Positions 36,257-48,200 of a DNA stretch of 64,000 nt are shown here, one piece after another. A program made the translations under genes and the position numbers. Where the stretch lies: NCBI RefSeq assembly GCF_018873765.1, contig NC_057925.1:60648970-60712969 (forward strand), written 5' to 3'. Positions within the stretch are counted from its first letter, which is position 1, and each line of letters begins with the position of its first letter. Source of the stretch: Telopea speciosissima (lineage: Eukaryota; Streptophyta; Magnoliopsida; Proteales; Proteaceae). Under the pieces are notes generated by a model. The model ran no database searches. It was not told the origin of the DNA and saw nothing but the letters and a program-made list of their open reading frames with translations.

Positions 36257-39200
36257 CTGGAAAAATATAGTACCAACAAGTAAATCCTATATGTGAGGAT
36301 ACTAAGCCTTGGAAAGAACAACCATGAGAGGTTTGGGAGGGGGGTGGGAGGAAAGATTTTCCACTGAATATATGGCTCCAACGTACTACCTCATCAAGAT
36401 GCTCAGATGGTTTTGATGGCACTTTGCTAACCTCCAATCCAAGTGCTTCAATTTTTGCACGCAATTCAACTTCTTTTTCATTGGTTAATGATTCTACCTG
36501 AAAAAAACATATCCCACAAAGCAATTAGAGCAACCAAGCCATCAGGTTAAGTGTCCTGAAGAATAACATCAAACAGTGAACCAGTGGCAGAGAGCAAAAT
36601 TAGTGTGAATTCCAAAAATAGGAAAAAATAAATCTAAGATAGCCAACTCCTCATTGGTTGGATAATAAGGACAATGCAGGTCTCCGCAGGTTTTTCCAAA
36701 ACTTTGTATTGGCAGTTCACTGAATTCCATGAACTATTTACATTGTTCAGCCAGAGGTGTTGGCATAGATATAAGATAAGACCTCGATAAGTTGGATTGT
36801 GTAACAGTCAAATCCTAGGATACAGAAAGCCAATATGGATTGGCCAATTGTGTACAGGAATGTGGGCACACCATTCACAATATTTTAAAAAGTTCTGAAG
36901 AAGCAAGATTGACGTCTACCCAGGTCCCCCCCCCCCCACCCCATCCCTCTCATTCGGACAAGGTCATTTGGCTCCCCTCCTCTAATGGGCTTTTTAGTTC
37001 CAACCTCTGCTTGGGATTTTGTTAGGCTCCATGCCCCCTCAGTACCTTGAAACAAACTAGTTTGGTTCAAAGGCCATATTCCCCGCCACAGCTTCAACGT
37101 TTGGAGAACCCTTAAACTATGCCTTCCCACCCAATCATTTCTCTTTCAACGCCACATCCCCGTCTTACCCTCCTATAATCTTTGCTGGAATGGTATAGAG
37201 GACGTCGATCACCTTTTCTTTTCCTGCCCCTCAGCCTCCACTATTTGGAAGAAAGCCTTAGACTCCATTTGGCCCCGTAGTAGGAGACCCCTACCCTTCG
37301 CCTAGGAGAGGCTTTGGTTAGATATGACTTTTTCTGACAGTTCAATCTGTGATACCGCCGACAAGCTTGTGTTTGGAGCCGCTATCTCTCACATTTGGAT
37401 GGAGCAGAATCTTCGAAGATGGACCTCCAACTCCCATTCTATTAACTTAATTTGGAAAGCCATCTTCTTCGATGTCAGCTCTAGGCTTCATATGCTCCCC
37501 CCGCTGTCCCCTTTCTGATTCCCCAAGGAACAAGCATATTGTTGTATCCTGGGGATTGGATGTGTCTCTTTTCCAGTCTCCTGGCCCGCCTTCCTAGGGC
37601 TTGAGGCTTGTATAGCTCCCCCCCCCCTTTTTTCCCTATGTATATTCCTCCCCCCCCCCCCCTCCTCTCTCTCTCTCTCTTCCCCTTTGGGGTTTTGATA
37701 TGAAATTTTTATTCACCAACAAAGAAAAGTCTACATGCTTTCATTCTAATATTGAATACCGAAAATATTTAACATTAAGAGAGTGCACTTATGAACTTAC
37801 AAAATGATGTTGAGAATGGAAGATATACACACTAGTTAAGGTTAAAAGGCCACGAACGCTAGTCATCGGCTCTGTTACAAATTTAGTACTTTGTAACCAA
37901 ACCAAATCATGGTTTATATTAAGCACCTGTTGAAATAATAGATTAAAAATCACTCCATAAAATTCCAAATCAAAATACGAAGTACAGATTCAAATAATCT
38001 ATCCCAGATCCGAATGTATGTTGTGTTGTGTCTAACATCGATATAGAGGATATACAATACTGAAGGACAATAAACTAGAGACAAGAGTCCATGCCCCTTC
38101 AACTCCTCCCCTTTCTCACCCTCTCATCTATCCATCTCTTGCCCCTTCTGCCTTTTTCCAATTGCGAAATAAAAAGGGAAATTTACATGTACCTCCGCTG
38201 AGGTACCTGAGGTAAGGCCTAATTACAGATCCACCCATGAGTTTTGGATATTTATGCATACCCCCCCTACTTTCCAAAATAATTAATAAGTAAACCCACT
38301 CCGTTAACCTAGGACTGAAAACGTTAGAATTTTTCATTGTTGACCAAATTGCCCTTCATGCTAAAATAAAACTATGTCTTCCATTACGGACCTTCCTGGT
38401 TCTCACCCTCTTCTGATCTAGCATTGCCATCATGGGATCTGTTAGAACTCTCCTAAGGGATAAAGTAAACGGAGACGAGCTGTGGAGTTCATTCAACTCT
38501 GTCCGCAGCCTGACCCATCCGCAAATCACTGGATTTCTCCACAGTTCGATTCAACTCTTGTTGTTGGTGAAGCCTGATTTGGTCCAGAAAGTGCGGTTGA
38601 GACCTTCGGAGGGCCGTTTCGGCCTCGAAACGACCTCGGAATGCCGAAAAATGGCCGGGCTCCACGCCCAACGGCTTGGAGTTGTGTTGGGCTCATCGAG
38701 ATCTTCGAAATGAGTACTTTTGAGCCATGTGTTATGTTTTGATCCGGCTTTGGTTTTTTTGGCATTTTTGAGCTAGGGGCATTTGTGTACTTTCTGGGGT
38801 CAGGGTTTCCCTATATAATGTTCTTACCTCTTTGAGATAGGGTTATGAGGGTTTGTAACATTTTCCAGAGAAAGATAGTGAAACCTGTTCTACTGCTCGG
38901 ACGTGGATGTAGCTTCCACCTTAGAGGTGAACCACGTAAATCTCTGTGTTGTGCGTTGTGTGTGCTCTCTCTATTTTCGTTTTTCTTCTGCAAATCACCA
39001 TTCTGGGTGTTGTTTTCTTAACAACTCATGAACAGAACTTAATTCTTCTCTTCTGAATCCACCATTCCAAAAAACAGCAAGAGAACTTGGATTTACGAGA
39101 TATTCGAATGGCGTCGATGGTTAGATTTAGTCATCTGCGGCCAGCTGGAATGAGAGCAGAGTTGAGATCGGCAACCATGGGTGCGATTGGGGTTTAAGAA

Positions 39201-42200
39201 CTTTGAATATGGTTAGTAGGGATTTGGGATGAAGAAACAGAGATAATCAAAGGGATGGGGTGTGTCTTCTGTGTCTGTTTCTCCTTCCTTCTATTCTTCT
39301 TCTTCCCCTCCTCTGATTTTTTCTGCTTTATTTTTCCTTCTATCCGAAATCACCGACCAAACCCCTTATCTCCTTTTGATTAGTTTCTTCCAAAAACCCA
39401 TTTCTACATTCATCTCTCCTTCTTCCCCATTTACCCTAATCGAATCTACCCAACCTTGAAACGCACCATCCAATCATCCATCCTCCCCTTCTCATCTCTC
39501 CATTTCCTAAACCCATCAACAATCCCACTATCATCGGTCTCAAAACCCCTTTTGCTCCCCCATTGTTTCCGTTCTCTAATACCTAAAATCCACAACCCAC
39601 CTGCTGACATACAATCAAACCCTTTTCTCTTCCATTTCCTTCCATCTCCCTTCCATCATCATTCCCCAGGGACGGGTTGCATTCGAAGAGGGTAAATTAG
39701 TGTACAATCTTACCGCGAGCGTGAGAGGATGCTTAGCTTCTCGAATAAAAATTCACCGCGAGGTCATCGTTGGCAAGGAAGATGAGTTGCAAGTGTTCTT
39801 GCGCGGGGAAAATGAATGGCAGGTGTTCTTGCACAGAGATTTTTAGGGTCTTCAAACCCTAAACAATGGATTGTGGGTAAAGGGCATAGATCATTGGGAG
39901 AAGGGCATATCTTAACCCTAATCTTACCGTTCGCAACTAACGGGGGCAACTAACATAGTGGGTTTACTTATTAATTATTTTGGAAAGCAGGGGAGGTATG
40001 CGTAAATATCCAAAACTCATGGGTTGATCTGTAATTATGCCTTACCTCAGGGGAGGTATGTGTAAATTTCCCAAAAAAAACCCTTCTAAGATGATCCCTA
40101 CTGTACCATAAAAGTAATTGTGAACTCCGACCCCAATGCTCCATCCTGAGCTCTATCACAATCTTCTAACTTCTTGAAATGCTCAACTGTGTTTATTGAC
40201 TCGGGAATTCAATTCCTAGGTTATCTACTTACCTTGATAGTTTGTCTATACATTCTTCCTGATTGCTTTTACATGATCAAGCCTCCTCACTTCACCAAAT
40301 GTCAGCTTCTACAAGAGACACTTGACCAACTGCTTTATGAGCGATGATAATAAATACCTGGATTCAAAACCAGCCCCACCTCCCCCCTGCAAACCTTAAC
40401 ACCGCCTCTTGCTACCTTCTCAAGCTTGGTGTGCAGAAAGGTACATGACCTAATGAAGGGGCACGGTTTGGAGCTCCTCTTTCATAACAATGAAGTTTCA
40501 GGAAAGCATTATTTATAATGCTACAAAAAGTACAGGCAGAAAACTTTTCTAAAGAACTCCAGGTTCTGGCACTACACGATGAGGGCATCAAAGAGGCTGT
40601 AGGTGAAATTGAAGAGAAGATGGACTACATTTTAGGCACCACTGTTCTAGTTAATTGTATTATTAGTGCTAACTGTGCAAGGGAAAGCGAAGAACACTTC
40701 AGCGCTTCTAGTTCAGTACATTAGGCTGGAGAAAGAAAAAACTGTCACTTATGATGGTGGTATGACTCATCTGGAAGGAAAGACACCAAGTCCATCCAAA
40801 AGTGTAGTGGGAAATTAACCAATTGGAATAAAAAAAAATAACCGAGAAAAGTACAGCAATTATTCAAGATCAACTTCCTTAAGCCAATGGTGGTCATCAT
40901 GCACAAGACTTCACCGACAAGCTTGTGAAAATGGATCACGAAAGGGATTAAAACAAAGACATTTTCCTTGAATGGTTACACAGCTTTGAAAGCTTACTTG
41001 ATTGCCACAGCTCACAACTCAAAAAGAAACAAAATTTCTTATTGTCAAACATTAAAGAAGTAGCATGCGTACAGTGCATAAGCAGTGGGAAGTTAATAGA
41101 AGAGCGGAACTGCACTATTAGACTGTGGGAAGTTGCTTGGTTGTCTAAGACTCTAAGACCGTTGCTGCTTCTCCAAGAAAGATGCAATAGCCTGCAGTAG
41201 ACCTCCGAAAGCTAAAAGAAGTAAGAATCCGCTTTCTCCTACAAATTATTGGTACATGGTACATTACTGTTTACTCACACTAATGCATCCGGTTGTGGAG
41301 TATGGACAGGAAGTTAGGAGAGAAGGCAATAAATGGTAAAGATGTGGCCGAGCAGATCAGTGATCTTTTGAATGTCCTACCAAGACTTTCACATGTTGTC
41401 ATCAAGAAAGAATTACAGAATGAAGAGGACCAGTAAGTGGATCCTAATGCTGATAAATGGAAGATGCATTGGAGAGTTTGATGAGAGTGATTTGAATGAT
41501 TTTGAAGCTTTAACGGTGACTAAAACAAAAAGTAAAACTAGATTCTATAGGTGTCAGGTCTTTTGATTTACAGTATTGTTCTCTAGTAATAGATAGTGGT
41601 TGTAATGCCAAACAAAGGTGGTGGACAGATTTGGGTTGTCCACTTAACCGCATCCCACATCCCAGACTCTTACCTCTGAAGGGCTGGATAGCTTAAAGAA
41701 ATTTAACATTCAACTTTAAAGGCTCAAGTCTAGTAGACTGGAACCTTTTAACACCACCAACCAACAAGATTTTTCACTCTGTCCCAAAAGAACCCAGCTC
41801 TTCTGGATTTTGTGTATTCTGAGATTTACACCAATCAAAGTCACACTCCTGATATCTGTAAGCAGCTTTGAATATGAATGCTTGAGTGTCTTAGATCGAT
41901 CACTCAGCCCCTTATTTATAATAAATCAAGTTACAATCAAAGTATGAATCCCCAATCCTATTCCTATTAGGAATTCCTAGTACAACAAGGACTCCCAAAC
42001 AGAGATCGGATAGAAGGGATAAAAAACAAAAAAAGGAAGAATTTAAAGCATAAAATAACTCAACTAATAAGGACTAAATTACCCCTATCGGGTAAAGTAG
42101 TCAATCTCAACACTCCCCCTCAAGTTGGAGCAAAGATGTCGATCATGCCCAACTTGACTAGATTGGGATGAAACAATTTCCCAGACAATCCCTTGGTGAA

Positions 42201-45200
42201 GATATCAGCAAGTTGATCAGTAGATGTCACAAAGGGAATGCAAATGAGCCCATCTTCTAACTTCTCTTTGATGAAATGCCTATCCACCTCAACATGCTTG
42301 GTACGATCATGTTGTACTGGGTTGTGTGCTATGCTGATTGCAGCCTTGTTGTCGCAGTACAACATCATAGGAAGACGAATAGGAACACCAAGATCTTGTA
42401 GCAAACCTTTAAGCCAGAGAAACTCACAAATACCTTGTGCCATAGCTCGAAACTCAGCTTCGGCACTAGAACGAGCAACTACATTTTGCTTCTTGCTACG
42501 CCATGTGACAAGATTTCCACCTACAAGGAAGCAATACCCAAAAATAGATTTGCAATCTGCAGAGCCAGCCCAATCAGCATCAGTGTATGCTTCTATCCGT
42601 AGATGACCATGCATAGACAGAAGAATTCCTTTTCCAGGAGCTGACTTCAAATAGTGCAAGCTACGAAGAACAGCCTCCATATGAGAAGAGTAGGGATCAT
42701 GCATAAACTGGCTCATAGTACTCACGGCGACAATAATGTCAGGACGAGTGTGTGAGAGATAAATCAACTTCCCTACAAGTCTTTGGTACCGGCCTTTATC
42801 AACAAGCTCACCCTCTTTCTCCTTGAGTCGAACAGTAGGGTCCATAGGAGTATCTGAAGGATGGCAGCCTAGCAACCCGGTTTCAACCAATAAGTCTAGG
42901 ACATACTTCCTCTGGGAGAGAAAAATGCCTTTAGAAGATCTGGCCACTTCAATCCCAAGAAAGTATCGTAGTTTCCCTATATCTTTAATCTCAAATTCTT
43001 GTCCAAGGAAGGTATTCAATCGTCTGATCTTGTCACCATCATTGCCAGTAACCACTATATCATCAACGTAGACTATAAGAACAGTGAGTTTTTCACCAGC
43101 CCTCTTTATAAAGAGTGTGTGATCAGCATTACTTTGCTTATAGCCCACAGAAATCATGGCCTTGTGGAACCGGCCAAACCATGCTCGAGGTGACTGCTTC
43201 AGCCCATAAAGTGCACGCTTCAGCCTACACACTTTTCCTTGGTTTCTGTCATAAGAGAACCCTGGTGGAATGTCCATATACACCTCCTCATCCAGTGCTC
43301 CATTTAGGAAGGCATTTATTACATCTAGCTGTTGTAAGTCCCATCCAAGGTTGATTGCACAAGAAAATAACACACGAACAGTATTCAACTTTGCAACAGG
43401 CGCAAAAGTTTCCTGGTAATCAATGCCGTATGTCTGAGTGAACCCCTTGGCAACGAGTCGTGCCTTATACCTATCCACAGTGCCATCCACCTTCTGTTTC
43501 ACCACAAACACCCATTTACATCCACCGGTTTTCTTCCCAGGTGGAAGAACCACAAGCTCCCATGTGGTATTTTTCTTCAACGCTTCCATTTCTTCCATCA
43601 TAGTTGCCTTCCACTTTCCATCTGATAGAGCTTCCTGCCAAGTGTTAGGAATACGAACAGAAGAAAGAGAGGAAACAAAAGCACGAAAGGATGGAGAAAG
43701 GGAATCATAAGAAACAACATGAGATATGGGATGCTGAGTGCAGGTTCTGACACCTTTGCGAAGAGCAATAGGTAATTCAGGAGAAGGAACATTACCAGGT
43801 TGAGAGGCAGGTTCTGGATCCGAGGTCGACAGTTGGATGGGTACTGGAGCAACAGTTGATTGAACCTGCTTATGTTTCCTTGCATAGGTCTTCATAGTAC
43901 TGTCATCAATCCTCTTCTGAAATTCACTAATAGTCCTCTGGATAGGAGTCTGAACAGGGATAGATTGCTCCCCCTAAATGGAAATAGTCTCCCCCTGTAT
44001 AGGAACCTCTCTCCTTGACTCAGGGGGAGTACTAGGGGCAGGCCGAACTGGTTCAGACTCGTGGTAAACAGACTGAAGTGGAGGTGGAGAGTCAATAGTC
44101 AGCACATCTTCACTAACACTCTCCCCCTGAAGAGGTGGGGACATATAATATGGAACACTTTCATGAAAGATAACATCCATGCTGACAAAGTCCTGTGGGA
44201 TGGAGGGTAATAACATTTGTACCCCTTCTGTGTAGCAGAGTAACCCAAGAAAATGCAGCGGAGACTACGTGGGTCAAGTTTACCAGGGGACCGTGTATCC
44301 CTGGCATAACAAACGCAGCCAAACACCTTAGGTGGGACTATAAAGGAAGAAGAGCCAAGTAATAGCTCAATAGGGGTTTTGGAAAGAAGAACCCGACTGG
44401 GCAACCTATTAATTAAATAGGTTGCAGTAAGAACAGCGTCCCCCCAATAAAGGGAAGGGACATTACAAGTAAACATAAGAGCCCTGGCCACCTCCAAAAG
44501 GTGGCGGTTTTTCCTCTCAGCCACACCATTTTGGGCTGGAGTGTCGACACAGCTGGTCTGATGGAGGATTCCATGGGCAGCAATGTATTTATGGAACTGA
44601 CCTTCCATATACTCTTTCCCATTGTCACTCCTCAAGATTTGAAGAGTGGCATTAAATTGGGTCTTAACCAACTGATGAAAGTGCTGAAAACATGTAAAAA
44701 CTTCATTTTTGTGTGCATAAGGTATACCCAAGTGAACCTAGAATAGCAGTCAATAAAAGTGACATACCACCGATGGCCAGACAGGGAAGCTTTCATACTA
44801 GAACCCCACACATCAGTGTGAACAACATCAAATAAGGAAGAGGATCTTTTATTAGAAATATGATAAATTGAACGTGTCTGTTTAGCCAAGACACAAGGCT
44901 CACAAAAAAAGTCTTCCTTATTACAGTCTTTAACTAATGCTGGAAATAAATTTGATAAAGTACCTAAAGGAGGATGGCCTAGTCTAGAGTGCCATTTATG
45001 TAATTCAGAAGAGAAAGATGCCGACGGTAAAGCCTGGGTAGTTGTAGGATCGCCATCAAGCAGGTACAATCTGCCATGCACTTTACCCAATCCAATCGTC
45101 TTCCCCGAGTCCAGTTCCTGAAAAACACAGTTAGTGGGACAAAAAATCACTTTACAATTCAGGGATTTAGTGATACTGCTAATGGAAAGAAGGTTAGTTG

Positions 45201-48200
45201 TAAATTTGGGAATATGCAACACAGATGACAAGGTAAGGGAAGGAGAACAACCAATGGATCCTTTCCCTGAAATGGAGGAGAGGGACCCATCAGCAATTTT
45301 GACTTTATCCTTACCAGAAGCAGGAGAATATATATTAAAAAGGCTTGAAGAACCTGTCATGTGATTAGTAGCACCAGAGTCTATGATCCATGGAGTGGAA
45401 ACTACTGATGCACAATGTCCAGCAAAGGAAATACCTGTATGGGCAAAGAAGGAACCTGAATTGGCAGCAGATGTAGTAGAGGCAGCGGATGTGTTCAACA
45501 TTCGACGTAGAGCCTGGAGTTCTTCCTGGGAGAAACAGATATCAGCAGTGGGAGTTGGAGCTACGCTTTCAGTGTGATTGGCTTTGTTTTTAGATTTAGC
45601 ACGACCACGTTTGGCCTCAAAATCCGCAGGCTTCCCATGTAATTTCCAACACTGAGCCTGAGTGTGATATGGTTTGTGACAATGCTCACACTTCACAGGC
45701 TCTTTGGTGGTAGTAATAGCAGCAACACTGTCAGAAGAAGTAACAGAGGTGAAGCCAGCAGTCTGTAAGGTTGATCTCTCAACTTTGGGAGTAAGCATCA
45801 TGGCAGCCCTTCGTGTCTCTTCACTGTGAACATAAGAAAAGGTCTCCTCTAAAGTGGGGAAAGGAACCCGACCAAGGACTTGTATCCGGATAAGGTCATA
45901 ATCATCATTAAGTCCAACCAGGAAATCATAGACCCGAAACTGATCAACATAAGAATGATAGGCAGTAATGTCAGTAGTAGTAGTAGGTTGAAACCTAGCA
46001 TAATGATCCAATTACTGCCATAAACACTTGAGGGCAGCATAGAATTTAGTGACAGACATCTCCTTCTGAATAGTATTTTGGAGTGTCTTCCTGATTTCAT
46101 AGACTTGAGCTCCACTTCCTGATCGACCATAAGTTCCCTTGACAGCAGTCCATATCTGAGTAGCAGTGTCAAGGAGGAGATATTGACTGGAAAGGTCAGT
46201 GGTCATAGAATTTAAAACAAATGACATCACCATAGCATCGTTGGCAGCCCATTTAGTACGGGCAGCACTTTCTACAGCAGGCTGTTTAGTGGTGCCGGTA
46301 AGATGCCAGTGAATCCCCTACCAGCCACAGTCAAGGATAATGATCTGGCCCAAATTAAGTAATTCGTACCATCAAGCTTAATGGCAGCAGCATAGGGAAG
46401 GAAGTCATTCCTAGTCTGACCATCCCCTCCAGAAGTAGCAGTAGTTGTCTCTGAATCACCCATAGTTCAGGTAGAAACCGATCCACAAATTTGAAAAAAC
46501 TGAATCAGATCTGAAGTATGGGTTTTGAAGTTGCAGCAATTTCAGCCGTCAGAATAGGCTGAAACTGGGATCGAATTCCCTGCAAGTGGTGGGGAATAAG
46601 TCTACAAAAAATCAGAAAATTCTGATGATGCAATAAGAAACCCTAATAGGGCTGGTTACACAATCGAGTAGAACCCTGGGTTTTGAAACTGTATGAGCTT
46701 CAGCCGTCAAAACAGGCTGCAACAGTGATCGAATAGTTCCCTTGTAGTGGAGAAGGTACCCTCCAAACATTGACCCCTTCTGATGAGCCAATAAGAAGCC
46801 CTAAATTTGAAGAAATTTAGGAATAGTTGAATGTAAAGGAATTGCAGGTTTGAATCTGATGTAGTTTGGATTCAAATCTGCAGTCTGAAATTGAGTAAGG
46901 TGTAGATCAATAAGGGCAGGGATCAATCTCCCAAAAAAAACACAGAAATCCAGCTTGTAAAAGGTAGCAGCTCGATCTCCAAGGATTGGAAGAAACCTGC
47001 GGCAGATTCTGATCACACCAATTTGTAGAAGCTTCAGTGAGGTGTCATTGAGGGCAGCAGCTAAATCTTCATTGGATCACCTCAAAGTTGCTGCCCTGAA
47101 TGAGATAGAGAGTCCGAGAGAGTTGGAGAAGAAGAAAACCAGTAGCCGAGAGAGTTGAGAAGAAAACCAAAAAAAAAAAATCATGGGGGGGCTGCTCTTC
47201 AGATCAGAGGAGGCTCTGATACCATGTAAGCAGGTTTGAATATGAATGCTTGAGTGTCTTAGATCGATCACTCAGCCCCTTATTCATAATAAAATCAAGT
47301 TACAATCAAAGTATGAATCCCCAATCCTATTCCTATTAGGAATTCCTAGTACAACAAGGACTCCCAAACAGAGATCGGATAGAAGGGATAAAAAACAGAA
47401 AAAGGAAGAATTTAAAGCATAAAATAACTCAACTAATAAGGACTAAATTACCCCTATCGGGTAAAGTAGTCAATCTATCAGTGCTCCAACAGATCTGTCC
47501 AATTGCACACTCCTGCTCTACTCAAAAACTCAATTAAGACTAAAACCAGGGTAAAAGAGTCCAACCGTAGCTATATAGCTCACCTAGAGGTCTAAGAATG
47601 TGCTCAGTAAGGCAGATTCTATCCAATGAAATGAGGATGATCATCAGCACAATAATTACTCCTGCACCCACTTGAGTTTTTCTACACTTAATTACTGAAT
47701 AATGAGTTTCTTCAACACAATTTTCATAAGAAACCCTATAAGAATTCAGAATTATCTGTTCCTTCTCAGTCTCCCTTGCTTGAACTCTATAAAGCACTCA
47801 ATGGGACCTAATCCATCCTAAAGTGTAGAAGATGCAGATCCCTGCATTCGGTTTACTGAAGCAGATGATACAGGGCATGCAGATACCCTCATTTCCGTAA
47901 CACTGGAACATCAATTGTATAAGTTTATGTCAATAGTATCATGACCAATGCAAATGATCAAACCATGCAAACACCTTAGACATTTTTAAATTAAATTTTC
48001 ATAGGCATAGGAGCTTGTTGTGTTACTTTTGTTGGTCTTGAGATCTGTCTTTATATTTTGTGTCTGTGAACCAGTAATAGGGCTGGACGCCTGGACATGT
48101 GTAGGGGAATGAAGATGATTCTTGATATATGGTATTGGGACTCGAAATTAGTTTAACTTTTCTGATGCGCTCTTATGATTTTGATTCTCCCAACCCAAAC

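Larger units (their letters stand above)
41857..47480 (-). mobile_element. Ty1/copia LTR retrotransposon, structurally complete
   Basis: A 5.6 kb element on the minus strand with two 256 bp LTRs, a primer site, a polypurine tract and a gag-pol region in copia order (gag, protease, integrase, RT, RNase H). Its coding region carries several breaks. The LTRs differ by about three substitutions, one 1-base gap and a different outer end, so the insertion is fairly recent. It lies in intron 1 of the unknown-function gene in the same orientation. Confidence 0.93.

Noticed and set aside
44099..46463. Separate host genes for the zinc knuckle and integrase segments
   Set aside because: Order, orientation, primer site and LTRs show they are parts of one broken copia element.
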